Assembly: GCA_030374765.1 (NCBI GenBank)
Contig: JARGXX010000098.1
Coordinates: 558,001 to 622,000 of the forward strand
DNA length: 64,000 nt
Source: Agarophyton chilense
Taxonomy: Eukaryota > Rhodophyta > Florideophyceae > Gracilariales > Gracilariaceae
Direction: 5' to 3'
Shown here: positions 42,194 to 52,696 of the stretch, piece after piece
Layout: every line of letters starts with the position of its first letter
Numbering within the stretch: position 1 is the stretch's first letter
The notes under the pieces: model-generated
Databases searched by the model: none
What the model saw: only the letters and a program-made list of their open reading frames with translations
Told to the model about the DNA's origin: nothing
Translations under genes and position numbers: made by a program

Positions 42194-45100
42194 TTGTTTA
42201 GGCCGATTGACATGGTTCATACCGCAATTACAAGCGCAAAGTCATGTGGGACGAAGAGTATGAAAAGTATTCTACGAAAGCCACCGAGATTATTACACCG
42301 TCCAGTACAAGATGTGTTAGTTCGTGTTGGCTCTGAATATAATGTCGCAAACGTCGTTCATGGCATGGGGTACGACGTCAGTGACGTCAACTGCGCTGAT
42401 ATTGACAACCCCATATTGACGAAATCGCGGTCAGAGGGCAAACAGGAAACATCCTGAACGGTGAAGACCCCTGTGTTACAGTTCAATTATTTGGAACGTG
42501 ATACCCTCAATTCGGCTTTATCTAGAATTGAATGTAACAAGGAGGGGATGGAAACACATTCAGAGCTTGTAGGAACTGGTAACTCATACCTCGTACAGCA
42601 TTTCCTTTACCTCTATGAGGACGAGGATGTGCCCTTGGAGCTCCTACACGTCTCGGGCATGGAAGAAACCAGAGCGGTTCTGTCAAGAGACGGTACTGGA
42701 GAGAAAGCTGGGAGCGAGAAGTCCCCTGCTGAGGACCAAGAGTCCAACGATTTTGAGGGAAATGGAGATGTCGCCGAGGACGAGATGCAGGTGGACGACT
42801 GTTTCAAGGCAGCTACCATCTCTTACTTCAGAAGCCTTCCCGTTAATGCTCCAGTTCGTGATGTAGTCCGGGAAGTGCGGTATATTGCAGAAAGAATGGG
42901 ATACAATCTACGATGTAAGACTTCTATCTTTGTAGTCAAGAAGGACGTTCAGCTGGAATCTGGGGTTGTAGGTGACAGCCGTGTCCTACAGAAATGTATA
43001 TTGAAATGCAGGATGTATGAAGAGAAGAATCTCTGTGGATTTTCTCTGACAATCAAAACATTGATGCCAGAGAAGGAAGCAGAGGGGAGGTCGTACGTTG
43101 CTGACTTCCGAGAAGCGAAGCACAATCACTCACCTTCACCTAACAAAGCTGGGATCAGACATTTACCCCCCAAGATGCGTAAAGAAGCGCTTCGTATGAC
43201 AAACTATTTGCACATGTCACTTCCAGATACCGTAAGATATCTGGAGGCCAAATACAATATAGTTATTAATCCAATATCTGTCCAGCAGATGATTGGGTAT
43301 GGACGCTACAAAAGCAATCCAAAGGACTTGGAATGCTCAAAGTTGTTCGAGAACTTGGTCCAATTACATGAAGAAGACCTCGAGAATAAGTTCTCTTTTA
43401 GTTGCGACTCGGAAGGTAGAATGACGGCGGCCTGTTGGGCGATTAAGGAATGGATCGAAGACTATAACGCATTCGGTGTTGTTCCTGGTATCCCTTTGGA
43501 TTGTAAATCTGTTGCCAACCGCTGTGGGTTTCCTATTTTCACGATCAACGGGAGAGCTAATGGCGATTTCACCTTAACCTTCTTTCTGGGGTTCATCAGC
43601 GGCGAGACAGAAGCTGACTTTGTAGATATTCTAACGCGGTTTAAGGCAATGATACCTATCTCCTCTGCACTAATATGCATGGACCAGAGTGCTGCCTGTA
43701 TCGCCGCGACCGAAAAAGTCTTCGAGAAGTCTTTTATTGTACTGGATGAATGGCACGTTAACCAGAACCAACTGAAAATTGTAGTTGCTTGGTGGGGCTA
43801 CATCGGAAGAGGTACTTGGTGCGACGCTATATCCAAGGATTTGTTCAATTTGAGAAGGTCCAAAACGCTCCTCCTCTTCACCGAACGGCGTGCTGATTTC
43901 GTATCAAAGTACTTTATCGGGTTCACGAATAAGCTCCCAGTTTGGTTTACATACATATACATGAGTAGACCACAACGAATCGTGGCTTGTTTCCGCAGTA
44001 TTGCCGTCCCGAAGTTGTTCCTTTTTAAAGGAACGCGATATACAGAGACGTCTAATTCCGGGTATCGGGCGTATGTTCTAGCCAAAAAAGTTCCATTCAG
44101 CGTCATTCCAAAGCATCTAAAAATGTTGACACGAAGACGAACACAGGCTCGTAATGAGTCTAGAATACGTTAGATGACGGCACTTAGCTCACGGTATCGT
44201 TCTCTTCTCGATTAACGCTTGCCATTTCCTCCCGAAATTCTTGATGAGCTCATTTCAGAGTATACCAGCTACGCTCTCACGAAGTTCAAAGAGAATAGCC
44301 TAGATGCGATGCATCAAACAATTACGGTGTCCGACGTGCCTACTTGTCCGCAATGGAAGATGTGCACTGGCCTGAACTTCAATTGAACGACGGGGCTACA
44401 ATTAGGTCTGTTGCTTGTTTCGAACTCACTTGGAGTGTTCATCTTATTCGTAAGCTGGAAACCCCCGAATTTCCCCGACCATCTACGCCTTTGAAAGTGC
44501 TCTTCGCACGGAAAGAAACAGTTGACGATGATGGGGGATAGAGCCAGCTGGTTGCCAGATGTGACTGTTGGAAGATGGAGTCCATGGGTTTCCCGTGCAG
44601 GCACATGATGAGATGTGCGTTTGCGTGTATTGAATATATTCTCATTGTACCTGATCTTAGAGAAGTTCTTGATGACTACATTGAGATCGAAAAATTCTTT
44701 GATCCCTACTGGAAGTCAAGCCCAAAGCTTTCTTTTGACAGTGTATGCGAGCTTCGAAAGAAAGGCGGAGTTTTTGATATGGAGGCGCTGAAAGAGAAGC
44801 TTCAAAACGCTGAGGCAGGTCCACGAACCTCGATAATAGAACTTGATGCTTTCATTCACAAGGCGGCTGAAAAAAAGTACGAACCTATCTCAAATGGGCC
44901 AATGGGAAAGCGTTGTACGATAAACTCCAACGCTTAGCATCCGGATTTGGGCCTCTAGCTTTAGAAGGAGTCGAAGATCTTCTTACAAAAGCCGTTCAAC
45001 GGCTTGTTGATTTGAAAATTCCAAACTCTGCTCTTCTTGAAGATGTCGAGATCACTGGAGGGCAGAAGAGCAATGAAAGAGATCAACAAATCAACTGGTA

Positions 45101-45392
45101 CGACAAATACACTCTTGAGTTCATGCCGATTATTAGACCACCAAATCGGGCATTAGTGAAGTCAACAAAGCAAAAGCGGAGTTTCACTGAAAAGTTTATT
45201 GCAAAGAAAGCCCGAATTCGTCATGAATCCGAGTCTAAAGTTCACTCTTTTCCTCAAAACACCTCTCAGATTACTCCAGTACAGAAAATTACCAATTCGC
45301 AGTCTTTTCCGTACATTCCGCATTCATCCCTGGACTCTCTGACAAGTACAATGGACAAAAAGCAAAGAAGGCCATCAAAGAAGCGCAAATGA
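42194..45392 (+). pseudogene. MULE transposase with SWIM zinc finger, broken
   Basis: The frame from 42,194 (with a TGA at ~42,455) to 44,173 contains a WRKY/FAR1-like Cys/His region (KCILKCRMYE...EAKHNHSP) and the MULE DDE core: NGRANGDFTLTFFLGF, GETEADFVDILTRF, ALICMDQSAACIAATEKVF and LDEWHVNQN. A second frame from 44,344, with a TAG before SQLVARCDC, carries the SWIM finger C-x-C...GFPCRHMM at about 44,560-44,605. A third frame from 44,913 gives the C-terminal tail ending in KKQRRPSKKRK. The order and length match full MULE transposases; the stops and shifts show it is inactive. Confidence 0.85.
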
Positions 45393-45689
45393 AAGCATTG
45401 CGCATTGTAGAAACCATCCACTATCACAAACATGTAGATTAAACATGGAAACCATTGAGAGTACTTCGCTAGTTGACCTCCATACTTCAGCAGAGTACTT
45501 TAACGCGTGAGAAAGGTCGTAAAGCATATTCTTGTTCTTCAGAGATCCCTTCAAAAGCTCCCCAGCCATGAGAAGGGAGATGCGGGCATGGAGATTCGAA
45601 GTGACCTTAACGTACGCGCGCGTTGTTTCACTGGAGCTCCGTGGAATGAGAAGCGCATCGAGCTGAGTCATTTCCTAGGGAATAACGTG

Positions 45690-45800
45690 AAGAGCCAAAA
45701 ACACACGGCCTGGTCGGCAGTGCTCATCGAGAGACGGTTGGGGAGCGACCAGAAGGGGTATCACAATGAAGTGGAGCCAGCAACTGGGTGAAGAAGATAG
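45690..45800. repeat. Rearranged internal fragments of the MULE terminal repeat
   Basis: GCCAAAAACACACGGCCTGG resembles the terminal-repeat end in direct orientation. The following GGGGTATCACAATGAAGTGG to AGAAGATAG resembles its inner part in inverted orientation. This looks like a chimeric internal copy. Confidence 0.5.
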
Positions 45801-45867
45801 TGGTCGAGAACAGTCAACAAAACTGGTGCGGACGCTAGGTCTTGGCTTGTCGGCATGGGGGCGCCAC

Positions 45868-45929
45868 ATTGATGGTCGAGGAAAAAATAATCTCCAGCAT
45901 TGATGGTCGAGGAAAAAATAATCTCCAGC
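45868..45929 (+). repeat. 31-bp tandem duplication
   Basis: ATTGATGGTCGAGGAAAAAA followed by TAATCTCCAGC occurs twice back to back, identical copies. Confidence 0.8.
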
Positions 45930-46377
45930 ATTGATGATGTAGGTGGGGACGGATATGTGCTTGAGCGCGTGGTAGGAGTCTATCTGCTCAGGCAGGATAT
46001 GGAGGTGGAGGCATAAACAAATGGTTAGTCGAGTTGTGAGGGATAAAAATGCACCTGTGATGACGAACAATGACGAAAGAAAGCGTACATACCTGAAGAT
46101 AGTTTTCAAAGTGTTAGCGGAAACCAAACACTGGCGAAATCAAGAGATCATCGATGAGTCCTATGCGATTGGCGCGGAGCACTTGTTGCGTGTCGACGGG
46201 GTGCGGGTTAAGTCCATTCTAAAGAGCATTCTCAAACATTTCTGTCATGGTTGCCACAAGCCTAGAGCTGTACAGAGCGCCGCAAAAGCCGCTGTCAATT
46301 TTGTTCTGAAAGAAGGCCGGGTCGAACAGGATGCAGGCGGCTGCTGCAGACCCAACTCAGTATTGAATGGTGTCTCG

Positions 46378-46519
46378 GTGTTTGTGATTTGCCAATAACT
46401 AAGAGACGATGTTTGCGCCAAACCGAAAGCTGGCGAAATAACCTTGTGGTGTTTTTGATTTGCCAATAACTAAGAGACGATGTTTGCGCCAAACCGAAAG
46501 CTGACGGAATAACTTTGTG
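46378..46519 (+). repeat. 71-bp tandem duplication
   Basis: Unit containing TTTGCCAATAACTAAGAGAC and GCGCCAAACCGAAAGCTG, repeated with period 71 and few differences. Confidence 0.75.
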
Positions 46520-46683
46520 GTGTTTGTTACGAGTAAGCGATGGCAACCTGACGAATTGCAAGCAAGAGCGTCTCTAAAACTTCAGTGAAGCCAGTGTGAT
46601 AGAGGCTTGACGTGTTCGGCGGAGCCTCGTGCTCAGTGCAGGTACCAAAATTCAACGCAAAGACCTTTAAAGATCCGCGCTAT

Positions 46684-47345
46684 AGCGCGGCGACGAGGCG
46701 GCGCGTGACAATACCGACCGATATAGAATCGTGCCCGTGCAGCACGACGGCGACGGGCTCCTCGTGTGGCGCGCTCAACGACTCCACTCGAGTAGCGTCC
46801 AAGTCCGATGGAAGTAGGCAGACATTGTCGGGCGACGGTGGCACACGCTCGTGGAGTGTGAGCTATTGCGGCAAAGGCTCGTGAAACGCAAACGAAACAC
46901 CGCCTGCCACGTCCACATTCAACATGGCCACGCCATCTGCGGTGCGCAGATGAAGTCGTTCGAGTAATGCACGACCGGCGTCGGAGGGTACAAATGCGCT
47001 AGCTTTGTCTTGTCTGTACGTGCGCGTTGTCAACCGAAACCGGCGGAAACTCTCGCGGCGTGAAGACTCGCAGAAGAACTTGAGCCCTGATTCTCCTTCT
47101 AATTCTCCCGCGGCATGCGCCGCCGCCGTCTTTTTCGCCTCACCCGCTTTCTTTTCTTGCGCATCGTCGTAGCTCAGACAAATGGCGCACCCGGGCGATT
47201 TGCCCATCATGTACCGTAAAAATGAACCGCGACGATTCACAAGAAGATTGGTGGTGTGGCTATGGCGACTACGGTGGCGACGGCGGTGGGACGACACGCG
47301 GACGACATATCGACGAAGAAATTTCTCGCGCGCAGGCTCGTTTTA
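46684..47345 (-). pseudogene. GC-rich ORF carried inside the MULE, unknown family
   Basis: The minus-strand frame runs from about 47,345 (no ATG at the start; first Met is downstream) to a TAG at 46,863-46,865 and then continues in the same frame to about 46,684 (LTLHERVPPSPDN...VTRRLVAAL). Composition is clearly GC-richer than the rest of the MULE. Visible features are a basic His/Arg-rich N-terminus, GCAICLSYDDAQEKK and RTADGVAMLNVDVAGG. No domain recognised. Captured host sequence, as in Pack-MULEs, is the likely origin. Confidence 0.4.
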
Positions 47346-47391
47346 AGCGAACCGCAAATTGATCTTTGCAAAGCTTTGAACCAAATGGAAG

Positions 47392-47735
47392 AGCTGTAAG
47401 AGATAGTTCGGGAACGACCACAAGGGGTATCTCAATCACAATCAAGCGGATCCACCGGCAACTGGGAGAAGAAGATAGCCCTGGTTTGAATTTGGGCACG
47501 GAAACCAATGTCAAATTGTGCTCAGGAGCTGACATTGTTTACGTGATATCGCTGTGGTGTGACTTGTCTGTGGCTAATTGGTGGTTGGCCTCATGGATGT
47601 TGAGGCCACCATTGCGATAGGCGGAGAGGCGAGATAGGCTAACGGTACCATTTTGGTGGGTACCAGATGTTGAGGCCAGCCCTCTCACTGGCTCCGCCCA
47701 CACGCCGACCACGCCGTGTGTTTTCGGCTCTCGCC
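47392..47735 (-). repeat. Right terminal inverted repeat of the MULE
   Basis: Reverse complement of 39,706-40,050; ends GGCTCTCGCC, followed by the target-site duplication ACTTCCATT at 47,736-47,744. Confidence 0.85.
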
Positions 47736-47754
47736 ACTTCCATTGGTCAACCGT

Positions 47755-47793
47755 TTGGGATTCTGGGAAAGTGGGCGTTTTCGGATGCACCCA
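47755..47793 (-). promoter_or_regulatory. 39-bp conserved motif, copy 2, upstream of the PAK1IP1-like gene
   Basis: Inverted copy of the 15,125-15,163 motif, 37 of 39 identical. It lies between the MULE insertion and the PAK1IP1-like start codon, so the MULE landed just upstream of a possible promoter element. Confidence 0.45.
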
Positions 47794-47974
47794 CTGTATC
47801 GTCGAAGGCTGTGACTTTCCTTGTGAAAGTTAAAATTATTTTTTGAAGTTCGATAGGGAACGTTTTTTCTATAAGGCAATTATTGCACCATAGCGTGCCT
47901 GCATTGATCGGGCGGCTTTGGCTTCCTTTTAACCATTGGCGGACTTTGTTGTTCGGAAGACATGGGCGATAGAC

Positions 47975-49093
47975 ATGTTGCACTCCTCGGTCTCCCCACC
48001 TTCTTCGCGGATCGTCCTGGGAGGTTATGACGGATCTTTGGCAGGCCTTTCTCTCGAGTCTGACGAGACGAGCGCCCTTACGCTCTCCTTGAAGTTTGCC
48101 TACAGCCCGCATGTAAGTGCTGTTCGTTCCCTGGCACTCAACTCATCTCTACTGGCCTCAGGAGGTGTAGACGAAACCATTCGAATATATGATCTTGGAA
48201 AAGCAGTTGAGGTCGGTACGCTTCTTCACCATGATGGTACAGTTAACTCGTTGGAATTTGTCAGGGATTCTCGACGAAACGTGCTATTCTCTTGTTCGGA
48301 CGATACTTCCATATGCATCTGGCGTTGCTCCGACTGGACGTGTTTAAAGCAGCTTCGCGCGCACAACGCTCCTGTTGTAGATATGGCTGTGCATCAATCC
48401 GCTCGAGTAGCTTTGAGTGTGTCAAAAGACCGCACTTTGTGCATGTGGAACTTGGCAAAAGGAAAAGTAGCTTTTTCATGCAAGACAAAAGTTGCTGTTC
48501 CCACTTCTGTGCGATGGGCCCCTAACGGAGAAGCATATTCTCTCACCAGTGGCAAGCAGCTGACCTTGTTCAGCGTTGGGGGTAAATCAACTTCTGTTCT
48601 CAATCACGATTGTTCTGTGCTGTGCGACCAGTTCATTGACAACAATACGATTGCAACTGGCGGTGAAGAAAAAGTAGTGAGAATATGGGACATACGAGAG
48701 GTCAAGAACAGTGCCATCGTGTTGAATCATGAAAAACGCATAAGAAGCTTGGCTGTTGTTGGTGGGTTGCTAATCTCCGCGGACTCTGGTGGTGCTTTGA
48801 AAATCTGGGATATTAGAATGAAGGGGAAGCCGCGAATCGAGACAGCTATAGCTGATGGTCACCTGCGCCTCACCTGCATGACAGCTAGCAACGTATCAGA
48901 TCCAAACAAGTCGGAAGACGAAGAGAAAGAAAAAGCGGCAAATGAAACGAATGAAACAGGAAGCAGGCCGAAGGCTAAGACCGCTGATAAGGGAGATGGG
49001 AAGCACATGCTAGAAAGCTCTTCAAAGCCCTCGGAGACTGCCTCGCAACGAAAACGAAAGAAGCGAAGACTGGTAAAAGAGATTCAGAAGTAA
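47975..49093 (+). CDS. PAK1IP1: PAK1IP1/MAK11-like WD40 ribosome-biogenesis protein
   Basis: 372 aa from ATG 47,975 (the frame is open further 5' but without an ATG). WD40 repeats are visible: VRSLALNSSLLASGGVDETIRIYDL, VNSLEFV...DTSICIWRCSDW, VDMAVHQSARVALSVSKDRTLCMWNL, NTIATGGEEKVVRIWDIREV, and LLISADSGGALKIWDIR. LTCMTASN is the family's characteristic segment after the last blade. The C-terminal ~70 residues are Lys-rich, ending RKRKKRRLVKEIQK, a nucleolar-targeting tail as in PAK1IP1/Mak11. Role from family knowledge: nucleolar 60S-subunit (5S/rpL7Aa-stage) assembly. Intronless. Its 5' region lies only ~240 bp from the MULE end. Confidence 0.88.
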   Translation: MLHSSVSPPSSRIVLGGYDGSLAGLSLESDETSALTLSLKFAYSPHVSAVRSLALNSSLLASGGVDETIRIYDLGKAVEVGTLLHHDGTVNSLEFVRDSRRNVLFSCSDDTSICIWRCSDWTCLKQLRAHNAPVVDMAVHQSARVALSVSKDRTLCMWNLAKGKVAFSCKTKVAVPTSVRWAPNGEAYSLTSGKQLTLFSVGGKSTSVLNHDCSVLCDQFIDNNTIATGGEEKVVRIWDIREVKNSAIVLNHEKRIRSLAVVGGLLISADSGGALKIWDIRMKGKPRIETAIADGHLRLTCMTASNVSDPNKSEDEEKEKAANETNETGSRPKAKTADKGDGKHMLESSSKPSETASQRKRKKRRLVKEIQK

Positions 49094-49304
49094 CTAAAGA
49101 TTTGTTCCATCACAACTCACACAATCTCATGCCGAACACTGTCTGTGCGACTCCCAACAGCCTCTTGGTTTTGCACTCTAAGAAATGCTCGAGATGTCGC
49201 ATATCAGTAACAACCGAACACTTTGTAGCTAATATATTGACCCAATGACTTTATAAAACATCCCAAGCGGTCTACAATGCTAAGAATACTTATATGTGAC
49301 GTGC

Positions 49305-51044
49305 CTAAAACTTTACCGCAACCTTGGCTTTTCCTATGGCAGTGGCGTGTCGCCCCTGTTTCGTCTGTTCCACACCGAATGCCTTCTTTAACTCGCTCTT
49401 TAAAGCGCGTCTTTCTCTAGAGATCTCCTTTGCCGCAGCTTTTCGCGCTTTTTTCTCGTCTTTGCTTTCCCCTCGAGTGCGCCTTGAGACACCTGCAACA
49501 GAGCGCCTTGTGCCATAATCTACAGCGGGAGCAGACGTCACAGGCCGCTCAGCATGGCTGAGTTCCAAAGGAGCTTGAATTCGCGGATCTAGTCGGATTA
49601 TCGGTGCCCGCTGTGTTGAGCTCCTAGGGTAACGACTAGGGGCGTCTATGACGCTTGGATGGTTCTCCAAGTTAGTGTAAGTGGATAAAATCGTCTCGCA
49701 GTCCCATTTCTCTTCTTCTTTGTACATCTCGTCAAAATGAACATCTAGGTCTGGATCGTTTTCGACGCCTTCGACATCCAGACTGTTGAGTTTCGCTATG
49801 AATTCTTGTTCCTCAAGCTCTGCTTTTCGAAGTGCTTCTCTGGCTTTGTCCAACCCATCAAAAGCTTCGAACGTCTCATTCGGGGTGGCACGAGCATAGG
49901 AACCAAGCAAATGTTCTATTCCACTGTCAAACTCTGCGGCGGCATATTGCTCAAACTCTTTCTCCCTCTCGTCCGGCCGTTCAGCTCCAGATGCTGCATT
50001 CTGAGGTTGTAGTTTGTGATATTTTTGCTCGGTTTTATTCACAACACCATCGCAATTAAGGGTAGCCATTCCGTCTATAAGATCACTTTCCCGTTTCTCT
50101 TCAAATTGTTCAAAATCGAAGGGGTGTCCATCGTTTCTCTGCTTGTTTGCTTGCTCTATCAGTTCTTCCTCAATTTCGTCGTATTCTTCATCAGTGGAAT
50201 CCATTTGAAACCCGTTCATGAACTTCTCAAATTGTTCGTCAAGATCTCGAAGTTTTCGGTATGGCTCGCGAATGTTTTTCCATAAGGCATCGTCGTCGGC
50301 TTCATGTTGGTTTTCTCCTTCGGAAGGCGCATTCGCTAGCGCTATGAAATCATCTTCTAGCAGGCCAGACTGTGTGTCGGAGTTTGAATCAGCGAAAAAC
50401 GTACCTTCCACTGCATCAGGCCCAAGGTCGAGGGGGTCTGACGCAGTTGAATCAAGTTCGCCATCGGAATCAAGAAATGCGATGACTTCATCCAGATCCG
50501 GGTGGTGCTTTCTATCGCGCTTAATTTCTTCCATGGCATGGATTCGGTTTTGTACATCTTCCAATTTTAACCACATACTGTCTACTCTCGGTGGGCTCTC
50601 TGGTTGCTTCAATTGCTGATTGTTTGCATCCGAATTATTTCTCAGGCGCGGCTCATTGTTCTTTTCGGAGAATGTGCTGGCTTTTGGGCGCCTTCTGGAT
50701 GACGAAACAGCGTCCGGATCTGGAAGACCTGTAATTGCATCCATAAACACGCCACCACCACCACCAATAGGTCGAAAGTGCCGGGAGTAGTCGTACCCAT
50801 CCTCCGGAAATCCATATTCGCCAAGCTCGTATTCCGTTCGGCTATACTCACCCTCCCGTGGTATACGGACTGCTGCATCCGCCTCGACTTCACCTTGTCT
50901 CTCAAAAATCTTTTGCTGCTCAGTTGAATCAGAGGATAACGGGATAAACACTTGATTCGAGGGATTAGTTTCAGTGGGGGCGTTGACGAGCTGAAATGTC
51001 TTCGCACGAGACCTATCGATGAAATTTCTCTTCCTACGCGGCAT
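49305..51044 (-). CDS. LTV1: LTV1-like 40S ribosomal subunit biogenesis factor
   Basis: 579 aa, ATG at 51,044. The N-terminus MPRRKRNFIDRSRAKTFQLV matches the LTV1 signature (K-F-I-x-K..A..F-x-L-V), followed by VFIPLS. The acidic middle contains YDYSRHFRPIGGGGG (LTV1 'YDY.qHLr' motif) and WLKLEDVQNRIHAM. The C-terminus has ETILSTYTNLENHPSVI, matching the conserved LTV1 'ETIlSTysnl.NHP..I' motif, then a basic KKARKAAAKEISRERRALKS helix. It is somewhat longer than the yeast and human proteins (~465-475 aa) because of acidic linkers. Family role: chaperones Rps3/Rps10 placement and late pre-40S maturation and export. Intronless; divergent from the mL50-like gene, ~520 bp apart. Confidence 0.92.
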   Translation of the reverse strand: MPRRKRNFIDRSRAKTFQLVNAPTETNPSNQVFIPLSSDSTEQQKIFERQGEVEADAAVRIPREGEYSRTEYELGEYGFPEDGYDYSRHFRPIGGGGGVFMDAITGLPDPDAVSSSRRRPKASTFSEKNNEPRLRNNSDANNQQLKQPESPPRVDSMWLKLEDVQNRIHAMEEIKRDRKHHPDLDEVIAFLDSDGELDSTASDPLDLGPDAVEGTFFADSNSDTQSGLLEDDFIALANAPSEGENQHEADDDALWKNIREPYRKLRDLDEQFEKFMNGFQMDSTDEEYDEIEEELIEQANKQRNDGHPFDFEQFEEKRESDLIDGMATLNCDGVVNKTEQKYHKLQPQNAASGAERPDEREKEFEQYAAAEFDSGIEHLLGSYARATPNETFEAFDGLDKAREALRKAELEEQEFIAKLNSLDVEGVENDPDLDVHFDEMYKEEEKWDCETILSTYTNLENHPSVIDAPSRYPRSSTQRAPIIRLDPRIQAPLELSHAERPVTSAPAVDYGTRRSVAGVSRRTRGESKDEKKARKAAAKEISRERRALKSELKKAFGVEQTKQGRHATAIGKAKVAVKF

Positions 51045-51561
51045 CTTTGGTGTCGAAGCGAGAGGATTTTTCCTCTTCGTGCCAGATAGGATTGGAGATG
51101 TGATGGAGAACTGGAGAAAGCTGCTTCAAAGTGACGATTGCGATGTGTTCTAAAGAGTTGGGAAGACGCCTTAAGCAAGAACGAAGGAATGTATAAATAC
51201 TACACAGTCTGCAACTGCGAATTTCAATATAATCGTCGTCGGCAACCTGCCCCGCTCATTCTAGACAAAAGAGAAAACTGCAACAAATTAGATCAGGCAC
51301 GGAGTAATTACTTCACGGACTGGAAGGGCTCAAATTGCATTTTGTGGTGTCGTACTACGAATTTCGTAGAACGGAGATAGTCTCGTTCGCATCACTTGTC
51401 TTCGGACTGACTAACCCTTCGCGTCGTTATTTGGCGACTAATGTTAACATACGACGGGTAAGTCGGCACACCGAAGATCACCCACCCACAAGAACGTCTG
51501 AGTCACACTCGGGAGTATTCATTTGCGGGGATTTAAATTGTGGTACAAGAGTGCGTCGAAA

Positions 51562-52083
51562 ATGATAAGAATCTCTCAGTGCTTGCGTTTACGCGCCATT
51601 GAGCATAACATGATGTCTCAGATCACCTTGAGGCATCGCAGAGCGCACAGTACGGCGCAAGATCTTATTCTAGAAGATGAGGTTCAAGATATTCTAAATA
51701 AGTCATCGCTCAACACCAATGAATGCATATCAGATAATGAACTTAAGCTGGCTATTCTGAAACACTATTCAAAAAAGTATCGCATACCCGTTGCGAGCAA
51801 TGCGTACGCCCGAATGAAAACCGTTGATGAAATCGCCAATTGGTACTCGTACCAACTGCGTCCGATCAAGACACCGTCTCATGGACATCAAATTTTGCTC
51901 AACACCGTTGCAAGGGACACTGATCAAGAGCAGTTGGATGACTGTCTAGACCTGATACACGAAAGGAAAAATGAAATGCTCTCTCACCTCCCGAGTAATC
52001 TTCGCCTTGACGAGAAAGCTTTCAGAACGCCACAATTTTCCCTGAAACAGAAGCGTGTTAGGAATAGGAATTCACGGACATGA
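51562..52083 (+). CDS. MRPL50: Mitochondrial large-subunit ribosomal protein mL50-like
   Basis: 173 aa from the first ATG in frame (51,562). The basic, Asp/Glu-poor start MIRISQCLRLRAIEHN is mitochondrial-presequence-like. The conserved core is ISDNELKLAILKHYSKKYRI followed by PVASNAYARMKTVDEIANWYS, resembling mL50 (L-x-x-K-f-x-L...GhxVPNsxLxxMxtvxDVxxFY). A charged C-terminal extension follows. The assignment rests on one motif plus presequence and size; an unrelated mitochondrial acyl-carrier-like fold is the alternative. Single exon, divergent from LTV1. Confidence 0.6.
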   Translation: MIRISQCLRLRAIEHNMMSQITLRHRRAHSTAQDLILEDEVQDILNKSSLNTNECISDNELKLAILKHYSKKYRIPVASNAYARMKTVDEIANWYSYQLRPIKTPSHGHQILLNTVARDTDQEQLDDCLDLIHERKNEMLSHLPSNLRLDEKAFRTPQFSLKQKRVRNRNSRT

Positions 52084-52696
52084 ACGACCCCACGCCTAAC
52101 TCACGAATGCGGATGTTAATCACTGCATTGTAGATATTTCGTATCCTCTGATTGGGGAGCACGGGCTCTAAAGGATGGGTTTGTATCAACTTAATGTGCC
52201 TTAAAAAGCAAAACTATCCAAGATGCGATTCAGTAACCCACTGATAAAGACAATAGAAAACGAAGGTTGTGAGTGGTGTAAGATGCCTGCGAATACTGTT
52301 GCCGTTGCAAGTGTATCTTGTTTGTTTCAATCCTAGCGTGGCGTCCTCATGTGCGAATACGTTCCTTCGAAGAGCCTCCTCATTCCCTTCCACAATGTAT
52401 CGCTTTCTCCTGCGCTTTGTTCATGGAATTAGCAAGAAAATATGGCTTCCTGACACCACGAGCAGATGGAGTGACCTGCTTGGAAGCCAAATTGATCTCT
52501 CAAGACACGTTGAAAATGAGCGGTGTCGTAGGATAGTTGAAGCCGTCATCGCCAATGTGATGCCACGTGAAGCTCATGAAAAACGCCGTGTCTATAGCGG
52601 CATACTAGTGGGCATTGAACTTGTAATTGCGGTGTCCCATATAGGGTGAGGATAATACCTGACCAAGTGTGCTTCTTCCTTCCCTTTGGTGCTTAA
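52084..52696. other. Intergenic region with unsupported short ORFs
   Basis: Plus-strand frames at 52,318-52,536 (ALFMELARKYGFLTPRADGV...) and 52,269-52,649 overlap. One could be an exon of a small unrecognised gene, but no domain or clean splice sites were found. Confidence 0.35.

Larger units (their letters stand above)
39706..47735. mobile_element. 8.03-kb Mutator-like element (MULE) with 9-bp target-site duplication
   Basis: Ends begin GGCGAGAGCCGAAAACAC (39,706) and are inverted at 47,735. Both are flanked by ACTTCCATT (39,697-39,705 and 47,736-47,744), a perfect 9-bp duplication as MULEs make. The terminal inverted repeats run about 345 bp. Inside are an Ulp1-like protease remnant and a MULE transposase with SWIM zinc finger, both broken, plus a GC-rich ORF of different composition. 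The perfect target duplication suggests a recent insertion, yet the genes are already defective, so it was probably mobilised in trans. Confidence 0.9.

Noticed and set aside
50642-51178. 178-aa minus-strand ORF overlapping the LTV1 start
   Set aside because: Different frame within LTV1 coding sequence; LTV1 motifs fix the real frame.
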